From positions 1,238,976 to 1,302,975 of the forward strand of contig JAOWBW010000158.1 of NCBI GenBank assembly GCA_026119855.1: DNA of 64,000 bases, read 5' to 3'. A model generated the notes under the pieces. It made no database searches. It had not been told where the DNA came from and worked only from the letters and a program-made list of their open reading frames with translations. Of the stretch, positions 10,971 to 25,400 are shown one piece after another (positions within the stretch are counted from its first letter, which is position 1; each line of letters starts with the position of its first letter). Made by a program: the position numbers and the translations under genes. Source of the stretch: Campanula takesimana. Lineage: Eukaryota; Streptophyta; Magnoliopsida; Asterales; Campanulaceae.

Positions 10971-11899
10971 CTATGAATAGTACTTCTTTAGCTTGTCCAT
11001 GTTGACGGGCTTCGGCAGTTGATCTCCATCTAGGTCTGCGAGTTGTACCGCTCCTCCGAAGAATACCTTATTGACTATGTAAGGGCCTATCCATCTTGGT
11101 CCCCACTTTCCCATTGGATTGAATGGTCCAGGACGATGTTCATAAAGGACAAGGTCCCCTTCTTTGATGTTTCTGGATTTGACTTTCTTACTAAATGCTC
11201 AGGCTATTCTCTGTTGATACGCTTGGATATTCTCGGCGGCTTGAACTCGTCGTTCATCTAGCAGGGATAGTTATTCGTAACGGCTGTTCAACCATGCGAC
11301 TTCATTTACTTGGTTTTCTTGGAGAACCCTTAACAATGGTACCTCTAATTTAATTGGTAACACTACCTCCATCCCATAGGCTAGGGCGTATGGAGTTTCA
11401 CTGGTGGCAGTACGGATTGAAGTACGATAGCCCCAGAGTGCGAAAGGTAGCTTCTCGGACTAGTCTCTGCCAGTTTTAGCCATTTTTCTAATGATGGTCT
11501 CTACGGTTTTGTTAGCAGCTTCGACTGCTCCATTGGTCTGTGGTCGGTACGGTGACGACTGATGTCTCTCTATCTTGTACTCTGCAAGCAGTTAGTCACA
11601 TTCTTTCTCAAAGTGCGTGCCATTATCGGATATCATCTCATGAGGTATCCCATATCGGCATATGATGTTGGTCTTAATGAATTCAGCCACCTTTTTGGCA
11701 TTTAAGATTTTGTAGGAGTGAGCCTCAATCTACTTGGTGAAGTAGAGTGTCCATTATGACCTGTCGGTGAGACTTTGCCAATGACATCTATTCCCCACGT
11801 AGAAAATGGCTAAGGGGATGTCATGGGGTATAACACGGACGGTGGTGCGTGTTGCAAGTTGGCATGTATCTGACATTTGTGGCATTTCTTAACTATCTC
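10971..11899 (-). pseudogene. Element H integrase, core and C-terminal part
   Basis: On the minus strand this continues from the zinc finger at 26334-26546 after removal of the array at 11900-26333. It encodes the CHKCQ end of the zinc finger, the WGIDVIGK block, the NGTHFE-type second Asp block, the NGAVEAANK Glu block and GYRTSIRTATGE. The C-terminal GPYIVNKVFFGGAVQLADL region ends at a TAG (10971-10973). In-frame stops (for example near 11462 and 11596) disable it. It is closely related to the plus fragment at 5494-6627 but lacks that copy's large core deletion. Confidence 0.88.
11895..11899. repeat. Left TSD (ATCTC) of the LARD-like array
   Basis: ATCTC at 11895-11899 is repeated at 26334-26338 immediately after the last LTR. 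Host integrase sequence is continuous across the two copies. Confidence 0.85.
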
Positions 11900-11966
11900 T
11901 GTTATATATGTTATAATCTTGATCTAGTAAAAATTCGAGGACGAATTTTCTTTAAGGTGGGGAGGA

Positions 11967-14900
11967 TGTAACGCCCATCCTTAATTTCGTTAAATATTTG
12001 ACTTATTTGTTAAATTCTTGACTAGCATATTTATAAGCTATTTTATTTGAGTTAATTATTTAACTACTTTAGAAAATTAAGGTGGTTAAATGTCAAAGTT
12101 GAAAGTTTAGGGGCCTTTTTGTCAAAGTTAGAACTTGAGGGGCCTAGTGGCAATTCTTAGAAAGTTCCAAGTATAAATTGTGTTGTTTGCCTGAGAAAGA
12201 AAGGCAATTCATTTCTCTCAATTCCTCTCGTACGTTCTTTCTCTCTGTTTCATAATAGGGAGTTCAGTTTTACCCTATTCTCGACTCCTCGCGATTAATT
12301 ATTCCTCCGTTCGTGATTCTGGTCCCGGATAAATATTCTTGGCGTTGAATAGTGCGTTCCAGACCGATCAGAAATTAATTTGGGTCAACTTGATTTTTGA
12401 CTAGGTAAGTTATTGACTCCCCCTTACTTGTAATAACATACATATATGTTATTCCCGCTACTTGTTCTTGTTAAAATTGTGTTTTGAGCAATTTTTGTGA
12501 TACTTGTTAAATTGGGACGAAGGGAGTATTTCTATCCTAATACAAATACAGAGACCATAGAACATGAAACTCAATACTAGATGGGTTTGTAAATATATTA
12601 GAAATTTATACTCCTATTCGTGAGACGGTAAAATAGTAACTTGATTTAAATATTATTAGAAAAATTGTACCATTATTTGTGGTACGGGGAAATGAATGGA
12701 AGTATCTCTAAATGGGTATATTAGTATAATATAAAATTGTACTTATACTTTTGGGGGCGCTGAAATATTAAATTGGAATAAAAGAGAATTATTCTATTAC
12801 TTGTGGAACGGTGATAAATTAATAAAGTGTCCCTATAGAAGTGTTTTGAGCATGTAAAATGCACTCTTGATCTTGAATGTTAGAAAGTGTTAGTGGGTTT
12901 TACTCCTACGTTTTGGGACGGAAAATTTCTTAACCTGGGAAAGAAATAAAAATTTCGCATTCTGGTACCTTGTGCGACCGCACAAAAACCCTTGGGCGAC
13001 CGCCCATCTTTCTGAAAGGTTTTTCAAAGGAATTGACCTGCTTGTGTGCGACCGCACAGTCCATTTTAGGCGACCGCACAGTTACCTGAAGAACAAAATG
13101 TTGTTTAAAGTTTGTATAAGTTGGAAGTAACTCTAGTTAAGGTATATAACCTTAGTATAAGATGTCCTAGCAAGTGTTGTGACACCTTAGGGGCATCAGA
13201 ACTTGGTTTTAAACGTGTATACTCATTGAATTAAAATGAGAACTTAGTCTTGTACATGGACACTTATAGAACTCAAATGAGAACTTAAGTATAAGAGTAA
13301 CAACTCTTTTATATGTCTTGAAAGTGCTATGAACAAGCACTTATGTGTTATGCTTGTCTTGGAACTAATGTTTGTGCACCGTGAGAGCACCAAATTAGTG
13401 TCTTGAGCTCGAATATCCTATGTAGGGGATTATGTACTTGTAAGTATGAGTGGTATAGCTCATTTACTTAATTTGAACTTGAAATAGTCGTGGTCTAGGT
13501 TTAGGGTACTACCCTAGATGGCCTAGATGAGTGTTGTAGAACACTCTAGTACTGAAAAATAGTCCCTTCGTGATCAAATGAAATATGGACTTAAATCATA
13601 ATTAAATAATAACTTGAGTATAAGAGTAGTAACTCTTTTATGTGTCTTGAAGTTAATGTTTGTGTACTTTAGGGGCACCAACTAATATCTTGAGCTTGAA
13701 TGTCCTAACAAAAGGATTAGAAAATAATTCGTGAAAGATGTATAATTCATCTTCCTAACCTGAACTTGAAGTATAAAATAATTAACTCTTGTACATGTTT
13801 AACCATCCAAAGAAATGGATTGAGAACTTGGATATAAGATGATAAAATCTTGTATATGTCTTGAATGTCTTGAATGTCTTAAGTTGAGACAGTAACTTGA
13901 AGTATAAGACTATAAAATCTTGTACATGACTTGAACATCCAAATAATTGGATTAAGACTTGAATATAAGATAATAAAATCTTGTAGGTGCCTTGACACCA
14001 ATATAGGTGTATGGTAATAAACTTGAAAGAGTCTTGATGTGTATATGCAAATCTTGCATATATTTACTTGATAGAATGTGGCTTCTTGATTGATTGGTAC
14101 ATGGTATGAATAACCAAAGAATTCGGTTATGGAACTAGATAGAGAATGATTAACTCTACTACATACTTGAACTTGATACGTGTATATTGGAAGTGCTATA
14201 AATAAGCACTAAAGTGTAAATGATTTAGTTTTTAATCGTGTATATACTCAATGAAGTATATAAAATATAAAGAAGATATCTTGTCTTGAAATGAGTTTCG
14301 TAAAGAAAATAAGGACTAGTGTAATATGAAGATCATTCATATAATCGTGAATACTATGATTTAAATTAATAAGAATGGTTATAGAACACAATATGTGTTA
14401 GAAAATGTATTCGATTATTAACGATACATATACGTGAAGTATGACTGTGTCTAGGTATAATGTGACCTATTCTACTACGTGTTTAGAGTCTAAGGTGTTG
14501 GGCTCTACTTGATAGTAAGGGTATCGTGATAGACACTTTAATGTGTTAAACGTGATATGAATATGTACGTGCAAACTGGGCATGTGACAAAGTGATATAG
14601 AATGATATACCCTACTACTTGTTTGAGGTCTGTTATTAATGGACTCTTACTTGGATTGATCGTGTTACATGGACACCTTATGTGCCATTGTTATCTTGGT
14701 TTGTATTCGCAATAATTGCGTATATGTACTTATATTCTCGTGAGCACATGATACATGACTACATGGTGCATATTCTCGTGAGCACATGATACATGATTAC
14801 ATGGTGCTTAAATACTGGTCCACTATTATGGGACTTAGTTCTATTCTCGTAGTTCAAGTAAACATCTACTTGTGCATTCTTGTGTGAGTCCAGCTGGTTC

Positions 14901-15894
14901 TCCTTGCTTGTTCGAAAATATATAGGTTCACGCTTGTCGCGAGAGCTGGGGTTTAAGTGACAATCGGGTCCCTATGTATTTCCGCTTGACCCCTTACTAC
15001 CGGCCATAGTAAGGGCATAGCTTCCTTGGTTAGAGCAATAAGCCTGACCTAAGTGAATGCGATTGTCTTGAACACCACGTGGATCTTGTTCTTGTGGATG
15101 ACACTGGTTACCACGTCTTCTTATATACTGCACAGCAGTTCTTGTTCTTATTCTTGGTTGTCCTCAGCTAGAAAAGCATCGACAACAAATGGTATTCTTT
15201 GGAGGAATAAGGAAGGATTCAGGTAAAAATGCGTGATAGGCCTATGTGCATCTTGGTGAGCTGGTCTAGCTTCTCATACTACTTGACTATTTGTTACCTG
15301 ATCATATCTTGAGCTTGATTACTTGTTGGGTTGGCTTAGCCTCTCCTATACTTGTTACTTGATGATACTTGATGTATGATTACTTGAGTATCTACTTGTA
15401 TTGCATGATAACATGACATATAGTTGCATGTTAATAGCTTACTGAGATTTATCTCTCCCTTTATTTGTTTAATTGTTTCCCCCCCTAGGAAAGCAGGGGA
15501 TAGTACGCAGTGAGGCTCGACTTAGCTGGGAACTTACTCAGCAGGATATTCTTGTTTGAAGTTAGTGTCCTTTTATATTTTGGTAAGGACGATCTTGTAT
15601 GAGTTAATAAACTCTGGGCTTGTATTGGGGTAGTATTTGTTGTCCCTAGACAGTTCTTGATGCCAGCTTATTTGCTAGGCATCTCTTCCGCTGTATGTAA
15701 CCTTGTTTGGTTTTAATTTTCTTAGTCCAGAACTCGTTGTGAGTTATCTTAGCTCCTTATTCATGAGTAGATATAGCATGTCAGTTTGTTTCTAACAGGT
15801 ATTATTCTTGTTTCCCGTTAGTTTCTTGTTTCTTGTTAGTACGCGCACCAGGTTCGAGGTTCTATTAGGGGATCCCGGGACTTGGGGCGTGTCA
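11967..15894 (+). repeat. LARD-like LTR, copy 1 (3928 bp)
   Basis: Runs from TGTAACGCCC to CTTGGGGCGTGTCA and is non-coding. Contents: TATAAATT (12172), dyad cluster 12970-13080, a degenerate tandem array of about 60-90-bp units with 'ACTTGA.GTATAAGA..ACTCTT' themes (about 13240-14040), a 36-bp duplication with CGTGAGCACATGATACATGA (14738-14806), and a T/C tract (15470-15490). It has a TTGAATGTC duplication (about 13861) lacking in copy 2. Confidence 0.9.
12970..13080. repeat. CGACCG dyad cluster in LARD-like LTR
   Basis: Four dyads with CGACCG cores. The first three are TGTGCG-AC-CGCACA (12971), TGGGCG-AC-CGCCCA (12993) and TGTGCG-AC-CGCACA (13045). The fourth has one arm degenerate, AGGCG-AC-CGCACA, with its core at 13071. 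Core spacings are 22, 52 and 22 bp. The cluster is preserved in the other two LTRs (starting at 18191 and 23410). Confidence 0.9.
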
Positions 15895-17192
15895 GTGTGG
15901 TATCAGAGCTATGTTTTAGCTCTAAGCCTGGATAGGGTCTATGGCCTAGGTTGGGTTAGTCTTGGGTGTGTTTTCGACGCCGAGTGCTTCGTTACTTGTT
16001 GTCATACCAGGCATAGGACTGGTGGTGATAGTGTTGATCCAATTGGATTAGATGATTCGAGAATCGAGAGTGCGAGTCTTTAAAGAGTTAGGCGTATCTA
16101 TCTTGTCTTGTGGACATTGTTTCGTGCTATATATACATGCTTGTCCTTATCATGTGAATTGCGTGGAAGTGTATTCTCTAGTAAGAGACTACGTGCTTGA
16201 TATTGTTATGAATAAGAGCTTGATAAAAGTGTGGGTAATAACACCCTATACGTTCTATGTTAACTTGGTCGTGTCACCGGTATGGGACATTGATGTGATA
16301 CGTGTCAAGACTTGACTTTCTATGTGTTAGGTCATTCTTGTTTACCACAATAGATGGTAATTATTTCTATGCTAGTATGCTTGACTATATATGTGAGCAT
16401 GATAGATTTATGCATAACCTTTATGTTCTGCATTGAAAGTCTAGAAAGGGTTCTTGAGATTGTACTGGGTATTTAACCTATGTGATTGATAGTGGAATTT
16501 CTATACCAAACCAGATGGATGTATCCATTCTTGATGAAAAACTTGGGTAATCTTGATTTGTGACAGTGCGAATACAGTGCTGACATCTGGATTAATGTTC
16601 TTGACCTCGATTGAGTTAAACGAGTTGAAGATTCAACTTGAGAATTTCTTGATAGAGGATATATCTACCTTGTAGTGGATGTCTGAAGTGAGTATCTGTG
16701 TTGACCTATAAGTGGAAACAACCAAGGTACGTGTGTTCTTGAGATTTCTTGGTCTTGTTAGAGATTCATGAATGAATTTCGAAGGCAGCTCCATTGTTAA
16801 CCATTTGACACCGAGAGCTACATCTTTTGATGGATTGTCTTGATGGATTGATATACGTAAAATCATTTCTGAATATTGAAACGATGGATAACCACGACTT
16901 CAGTATCTGAGATTGCCTAGTGGATTTGATTGGTATTACAGTGATCTGGAGGATATGACCAGTTCTATCTTTTAGTGGATATGTCAAGTTTCACCAATAT
17001 AGTGGATTGACTAATCGAGTCTGTTTGACTTTATGTGTTTTGATGTTATAATTGATACATCTAAATTGCATAGAATATTTGTGAGTATCTGTGCATAGTC
17101 GTGATGTTCTTGAGTTCTACTTGTTGATTATATATGTTATAATCTTGATCTAGTAAAAATTCGAGGACGAATTTTCTTTAAGGTGGGGAGGA
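15895..17192 (+). other. Internal domain 1 of LARD-like array (non-coding)
   Basis: 1298 bp between two LTRs. It starts with a 3-bp spacer and TGGTATCAGAGC, and ends with the polypurine tract. Small open frames in it carry no recognisable domain. The copy at 21107-22405 differs by only a few substitutions and does not preserve all of those frames in a coding-like way. Confidence 0.85.
15898..15909 (+). promoter_or_regulatory. Primer-binding site, initiator tRNA-Met
   Basis: TGGTATCAGAGC, complementary to the 3' end of plant initiator tRNA-Met including CCA, lies 4 bp after the LTR end. Confidence 0.9.
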
Positions 17193-20100
17193 TGTAACGC
17201 CCATCCTTAATTTCGTTAAATATTTGACTTATTTGTTAAATTCTAACCTAGCATATTTATATGCTATTTTATTTGAGTTAATTATTTAACTACTTTAGAA
17301 AATTAAGGTGGTTAAATGTCAAAGTTGAAAGTTTAGGGGCCTTTTTGTCAAAGTTAGAATTTGAGGGGCCTAGTGGCAATTCTTGGAAAGTTCCAAGTAT
17401 AAATTGTGTTGTTTGCCTGAGAAAGAAAGGCAATTCATTTCTCTCAATTCTTCTCGTACGTTCTTTCTCTCTGTTTCATAATAGGGAGTTCAGTTTTACC
17501 CTATTCTCGACTCCTCGCGATTAATTATTCCTCCGTTCGTGATTCTGGTCTCGGATAAATATTCGTGGCGATGAATAGAGCGTTCCAGACCGATCAGAAA
17601 TTAATTTGGGTCAACTTGATTTTTAACTAGGTAAGTTATTGACTCCCCCTTACTTGTAATAACATACATATATGTTATTAACGCTACTTGTTCTTGTTAA
17701 AATTGTGTTTTGAGCAATTTTTGTGATACTTGTTAAATTGGGACGAAGGGAGTATTTCTATCCTAATACAAATACAGAGACCATAGAACATGAAACTCAA
17801 TACTAGATGGGTTTGTAAATATATTAGAAATTTATACTCCTATTCGTGAGACGGTAAAATAGTAACTTGATTTAAATATTATTAGAAAAATTGTACCATT
17901 ATTTGTGGTACGGGGAAATGAATGGAAGTATCTCTAAATGGGTATATTAGTATAATATAAAATTGTACTTATACTTTTGGGGGCACTGAAATATTAAATT
18001 GGAATAAAAGAGAATTATTCTATTACTTGTGGAACGGTGATAAATTAATAAAGTGTCCCTATAGAAGTGTTTTGAGCATGTAAAATGCACTCTTGAATGT
18101 TAGAAAGTGTTAGTGGGTTTTACTCCTACGTTTTGGGACGGAAAATTTCTTAACCTGGGAAAGAAATAAAAATTTCGCATTTTGGTACCTTGTGCGACCG
18201 CACAAAAACCCTTGGGCGACCGCCCATCTTTCTGAAAGGTTTTTCAAAGGAATTGACCTGCTTGTGTGCGACCGCACAGTCCATTTTAGGCGACCGCACA
18301 GTTACCTGAAGAACAAAATGTTGTTTAAAGTTTGTATAAGTTGGAAGTAACTCTAGTTAAGGTATATAACCTTAGTATAAGATGTCCTAGCAAGTGTTGT
18401 GACACCTTAGGGGCATCAAAACTTGGTTTTAAACGTGTATACTCATTGAATTAAAATGAGAACTTAGTCTTGTACATGTACACTTATAGAACTCAAATGA
18501 GAACTTAAGTATAAGAGTAACAACTCTTTTATATGTCTTGAAAGTGCTATGAACAAGCACTTATGTGTTATGCTTGTCTTGGAACTAATGTTTGTGCACC
18601 GTGAGAGCACCAAATTAGTGTCTTGAGCTCGAATATCCTATGTAGGGGATTATGAACTTGTAAGTATGAGTGGTATAGCTCATTTACTTAATTTGAACTT
18701 GAAATAGTCTTGGTCTAGGTTTAGGGTAATACCCTAGATGGCCTAGATGAGTGTTGTAGAACATTCTAGTACTGAAAAATAGTCCCTTCGTGATCAAATG
18801 AAATATGGACTTAAATCATAATTAAATAATAACTTGAGTATAAGAGTAGTAACTCTTTTATGTGTCTTGAAGTTAATGTTTGTGTACTTTAGGGGCACTA
18901 AGTAATGTCTTGAGCTTGTATGTCCTAAGAAAAGGATTGGAAAATAATTCGTGAAAGATGTATAATTCATCTTCCTAGCCTGAACTTGAAGTATAAGATA
19001 ATTAACTCTTGTACATGTTTAACCATCCAAAGAAATGGATTGAGAACTTGGATATAAGATGATAAAATCTTGTATATGTCTTGAATGTCTTAAGTTGAGA
19101 CAATAACTTGAAGTATAAGACTATAAAATCTTGTACATGACTTGAACATCCAAATAATTGGATTAAGACTTGAATATAAGATAATAAAATCTTGTACGTG
19201 CCTTGACACCAATATAGGTGTATGGTAATAAACTTGAAAGAGTCTTGATGTGTATATGCAAATCTTGCATATATTTACTTGATAGAATGTGGCTTCTTGA
19301 TTGATTGGTACATGGTATGAATAACCAAAGAATTGGGTTATGGAACTAGATAGAGAATGATTAACTCTACTACATACTTGAACTTGATACGTGTATATTG
19401 GAAGTGCTATAAATAAGCACTAAAGTGTAAATGATTTAGTTTTTAATCCTGTATATACTCAATGAAGTATATAAAATATAAAGAAGATATCTTGTCTTGA
19501 AATGAGTTTCGTAAAGAAAATAAGGACTAGTGTAATATGAAGATCATTCATATAATCGTGAATACTATGATTTAAATTAATAAGAATGGTTATAGAACAC
19601 AATATGTGTTAGAAAATGTATTCGATTATTAACGATACATATACGTGAAGTATGACTGTGTCTAGGTATAATGTGACCTATTCTACTACGTGTTTAGAGT
19701 CTAAGGTGTTGGGCTCTACTTGATAGTAAGGGTATCGTGATAGACACTTTAATGTGTTAAACGTGATATGAATATGTACGTGCAAACTGGGCATGTGACA
19801 AAGTGATATAGAATGATATACCCTACTACTTGTTTGAGGTCTGTTATTAATGGACTCTTACTTGGATTGATCGTGTTACATGGACACCTTATGTGCCATT
19901 GTTATCTTGGTTTGTATTCGCAATAATTGCGTATGTGTACTTATATTCTCGTGAGCACATGATACATGACAACATGGCGCATATTCTCGTGAGCACATGA
20001 TACATGATTACACGGTGCATAAATACTGGTCCACTATTATGGGACTTAGTTCTATTCTCGTAGTTCAAGTAAACATCTACTTGTGCATTCTTGTGTGAGT

Positions 20101-21106
20101 CCAGCTGGTTCTCCTTGCTTGTTCAAAAATATATAGGTTCACGCTTGTCGCGAGAGCTGGGGTTTAAGTGACAATCGGGTCCCTATGTATTTCCGCTTGA
20201 CCCCTTACTACCGGCCATAGTAAGGGCATAGCTTCCTTGGTTAGAGCAATAAGCCTGACCTAAGTGAATGCGATTGTCTTGAACACCACGTGGATCTTGT
20301 TCTTGTGGATGACACTGGTTACCAGGTCTTCTTATATACTGCACAGCAGTTCTTGTTCTTGTTCTTGGTTGTCCTCAGCTAGAAAAGCATCGACAACAAA
20401 TGGTATTCTTTGGAGGAATAAGGAAAGATTCAGGTAAAAATGCGTGATAGGCCTATGTGCATCTTGGTGAGCTGGTCTAGCCTCTCACACTACTTGACTA
20501 TTTGTTACCTGATCATATCTTGAGCTTGATTACATGTTGGGTTGGCTTAGCCTCTCCTATACTTGTTACTTGATGATACTTGATGTATGATTACTTGAGT
20601 ATCTACTTGTATTGCATGATAACATGACATATAGTTGCATGTTAATAGCTTAGTGAGATTTATCTCACCCGTTATTTGTTTAATTGTTTCCCCCCCCCCG
20701 GGAACGCAAGGGATAGTACGCAGTAAGGCTCGACTTAGCTGGGAACTTACTCAGCAGGATATTCTTGTTCGAAGTTAGTGTCCTTTTATATTTTGGTAAG
20801 GACGATCTTGTATGAGTTAATAAACTCTGGGCTTGTATTGGGTAGTATTTGTTGTCCCTAGACAGTTCTTGATGCCAGCTTATTTGCTAGGCATGTCTTC
20901 CGCTGTATGTAACCTTGTTTGGTTTTAATTTTCTTGGTCCAGAACTCATTGTGAGCTATCTTAGCTCCTTATTCATGAGTAGATATAGCATGTCAGTTTG
21001 TTTCTAATAGGTATTGTTCCTGTTTCCCGTTAGTTTCTTGTTTCTTGTTAGTACGCGCACCAGGTTCGAGGTTCTATTAGGGGATCCCGGGACTTGGGGC
21101 GTGTCA
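17193..21106 (+). repeat. LARD-like LTR, copy 2 (3914 bp)
   Basis: Same termini and contents as copy 1. It has small deletions, including GATCTTG near 18093 and a TTGAATGTC unit near 19085. The C-tract near 20690 is expanded. Confidence 0.9.
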
Positions 21107-22405
21107 GTGTGGTATCAGAGCTATGGTTTAGCTCTAAGCCTGGATAGGGTCTATGGCCTAGGTTGGGTTAGTCTTGGGTGTGTTTTCGACGCCGAGTGCT
21201 TCGTTACTTGTTGTCATACCAGGCATAGGACTGGTGGTGATAGTGTTGATCCAATTGGATTAGATGATTCGAGAATCGAGAGTACGAGTCTTTAAAGAGT
21301 TAGGCGTATCTATCTTATCTTGTGGACATTGTTTCGTGCTATATATGCATGCTTCTCCTTATCTTGTGAATTGTGTGGAAGTGTATTCTCTAGTAAGAGA
21401 CTACGTGCTTGATATTGTTATGAATAAGAGCTTGATAAAAGTGTGGGTAATAACACCCTATACGTTCTATGTTAACTTGGTCGTGTCACCGGTATGGGAC
21501 ATTGATGTGATACGTGTCATGACTTGACTTTCTATGTGTTAGGTCATTCTTGTTTACCACAATAGATGGTAATTATTTCTATGCTAGTATGCTTGACTAT
21601 ATATGTGAGCATGATAGATTTATGCATAACCTTTATGTTCTGCATTGGAAGTCTAGAAAGGGTTCTTGAGATTGTACTGGGTATTTAACCTATGTGATTG
21701 ATAGTGGAATTTCTATACCAAACCAGATGGATTTATCCATTCTTGATGAAAAACTTGGGTTATCTTGAGTTGTGACAGTGCGAATACAATGCTGACATCT
21801 GGATTAATGTTCTTGACCTCGATTAAGTTAAACGAGTTGAAGATTCAACTTGAGAATTTCTTGATAGAGGATATATCTACCTTGTAGTGGATGTCTGAAG
21901 TGAGTATCTGTGTTGACCTATAAGTGGAAACAACCAAGGTACGTGTGTTCTTGAGATTTCTTGGTCTTGTTAGAGATTCATGAATGATTTTCGAAGGCAG
22001 CTCCATTGTTAACCATTTGACACCGAGAGCTACATCTTTTGATGGATTGTCTTGATGGATTGATATACGTAAAATCAGTTCTGAATATTGAAACGATGGA
22101 TAACCACGACTTCAGTATCTGAGATTGCCTAGTGGATTTGATTGGTATTACAGTGATCTGGAGGATATGACCAGTTCTATTGTTTTAGTGGATATGTCAA
22201 GTTTCACCAATATAGTGGATTGACTAATCGAGTCTGTTTGACTTTATGTGTTTTGATGTTATAATTGATACATCTAAATTGCATAGAATATTTGTGAGTA
22301 TCTGTGCATAGTCGTGATGTTCTTGAGTTCTACTTGTTGATTATATATGTTATAATCTTGATCTAGTAAAAATTCGAGGACGAATTTTCTTTAAGGTGGG
22401 GAGGA
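21107..22405 (+). other. Internal domain 2 of LARD-like array (non-coding)
   Basis: 1299 bp, near-identical to internal domain 1, with its own TGGTATCAGAGC (21110-21121) and polypurine tract at the end. Confidence 0.85.
21110..21121 (+). promoter_or_regulatory. Primer-binding site, initiator tRNA-Met (second)
   Basis: TGGTATCAGAGC at the same offset after the LTR as in internal domain 1. Confidence 0.9.
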
Positions 22406-25400
22406 TGTAACGCCCATCCTTAATTTCGTTAAATATTTGACTTATTTGTTAAATTCTAACCTAGCATATTTATATGCTATTTTATTTGAGTTAATTATTT
22501 AACTACTTTAGAAAATTAAGGTGGTTAAATGTCAAAGTTGAAAGTTTAGGGGCCTTTTTGTCAAAGTTAGAATTTGAGGGGCCTAGTGGCAATTCTTGGA
22601 AAGTTCCAAGTATAAATTGTGTTGTTTGCCTGAGAAAGAAAGGCAATTCATTTCTCTCAATTCTTCTCGTACGTTCTTTCTCTCTGTTTCATAATAGGGA
22701 GTTCAGTTTTACCCTATTCTCGACTCCTCGCGATTAATTATTCCTCCGTTCGTGATTCTGGTCTCGGATAAATATTCGTGGCGTTGAATAGAGCGTTCCA
22801 GACCGATCAGAAATTAATTTGGGTCAACTTGATTTTTAACTAGGTAAGTTATTGACTCCCCCTTACTTGTAATAACATACATATATGTTATTCCCGCTAC
22901 TTGTTCTTGTTAAAATTGTGTTTTGAGCAATTTTTGTGATACTTGTTAAATTGGGACGAAGGGAGTATTTCTATCCTAATACAAATACAGAGACCATAGA
23001 ACATGAAACTCAATACTAGATGGGTTTGTAAATATATTAGAAATTTATACTCATATTCGTGAGACGGTAAAATAGTAACTTGATTTAAATATTATTAGAA
23101 AAATTGTACCATTATTTGTGGTACGGGGAAATGAATGGAAGTATCTCTAAATGGGTATATTAGTATAATATTAAATTGTACTTATACTTTTGGGGGCGCT
23201 GAAATATTAAATTGGAATAAAAGAGTATTATTATATTACTTGTGGAACGGTGATAAATTAATAAAGTGTCCCTATAGAAGTGTTTTGAGCATGTAAAATG
23301 CACTCTTGATCTTGAATGTTAGAAAGTGTTAGTGGGTTTTACTCCTACGTTTTGGGACGGAAAATTTCTTAACCTGGGAAAGAAATAAAAATTTCGCATT
23401 TTGGTACCTTGTGCGACCGCACAAAAACCCTTGGGCGACCGCCCATCTTTCTGAAAGGTTTTTCAAAGGAATTGACCTGCTTGTGTGCGACCGCACAGTC
23501 CATTTTAGGCGACCGCACAGTTACCTGAAGAACAAAATGTTGTTTAAAGTTTGTATAAGTTGGAAGTAACTCTAGTTAAGGTATATAACCTTAGTATAAG
23601 ATGTCCTAGCAAGTGTTGTGACACCTTAGGGGCATCAGAACTTGGTTTTAAACGTGTATACTCATTGAATTAAAATGAGAACTTAGTCTTGTACATGTAC
23701 ACTTATAGAACTCAAATGAGAACTTAAGTATAAGAGTAACAACTCTTTTATATGTCTTGAAAGTGCTATGAACAAGCACTTATGTGTTATGCTTGTCTTG
23801 GAACTAATGTTTGTGCACCGTGAGAGCACCAAATTAGTGTCTTGAGCTCGAATATCCTATGTAGGGGATTATGAACTTGTAAGTATGAGTGGTATAGCTC
23901 ATTTACTTAATTTGAACTTGAAATAGTCTTGGTCTAGGTTTAGGGTACTACCCTAGATGGCCTAGATGAGTGTTGTAGAACACTCTTGTACTGAAAAATA
24001 GTCCCTTCGTGATCAAATGAAATATGGACTTAAATCATAATTAAATAATAACTTGAGTATAAGAGTAGTAACTCTTTTATGTGTCTTGAAGTTAATGTTT
24101 GTGTACTTTAGGGGCACCAACTAATGTCTTGAGCTTGAATGTCCTAAGAAAAGGATTGGAAAATAATTCGTGAAAGATGTATAATTCATCTTCCTAGCCT
24201 GAACTTGAAGTATAAGATAATTAACTCTTGTACATGTTTAACCATCCAAATAAATGGATTGAGAACTTGGATATAAGATGATAAAATCTTGTATATGTCT
24301 TGAATGTCTTGAATGTCTTAAGTTGAGACAGTAACTTGAAGTATAAGACTATAAAATCTTGTACATGACTTGAACATCCAAATAATTGGATTAAGACTTG
24401 AATATAAGATAATAAAATCTTGTACGTGCCTTGACACCAATATAGGTGTATGGTAATAAACTTGAAAGAGTCTTGATGTGTATATGAAAATCTTGCATAT
24501 ATTTACTTGATAGAATGTGGCTTCTTGGTTGATTGGTACATGGTATGAATAACCAAAGAATGGGGTTATGGAACTAGATAGAGAATGATTAACTCTACTA
24601 CATACTTGAACTTGATACGTGTATATTGGAAGTGCTATAAATAAGCACTAAAGTGTAAATGATATAGTTTTTAATCCTGTATATACTCAATGAAGTATAT
24701 AAAATATAAAGAAGATATCTTGTCTTGAAATGAGTTTCGTAAAGAAAATTAGGACTAGTGTAATATGAAGATCATTCATATAATCGTGAATACTATGATT
24801 TAAATTAATAAGAATGGTTATAGAACACAATATGTGTTAGAAAATGTATTCGATTATTAACGATACATATACGTGAAGTATGACTGTGTCTAGGTATAAT
24901 GTGACCTATTCTACTACGTGTTTAGAGTCTAAGGTGTTGGGCTCTACTTGATAGTAAGGGTATCGTGATAGACACTTTAATGTGTTAAACGTGATATGAA
25001 TATGTACGTGCAAACTGGGCATGTGACAAAGTGATATAGAATGATATACCCTACTACTTGTTTGAGGTCTGTTATTAATGGACTCTTACTTGGATTGATC
25101 GTGTTACATGGACACCTTATGTGCCATTGTTATCTTGGTTTGTATTCGCAATAATTGCGTATGTGTACTTCTATTCTCGTGAGCACATGATACATGACTA
25201 CATGGTGCATATTCTCGTGAGCACATGATACATGATTACATGGTGCATAAAGACTGGTCCACTATTATGGGACTTAGTTCTATTCTCGTAGTTCAAGTAA
25301 ACATCTACTTGTGCATTCTTGTGTGAGTCCAGCTGGTTTTCCTTGCTTGTTCGAAAATATATAGGTTCACGCTTGTCGCGAGAGCTGGGGTTTAAGTGAC

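Noticed and set aside
15808..16315. Two overlapping frames (91 and 87 codons) at the LTR/internal border of the LARD-like element, repeated at 21014-21527
   Set aside because: They persist only because the DNA is a recent duplicate; they cross the LTR end and PBS and show no domain.
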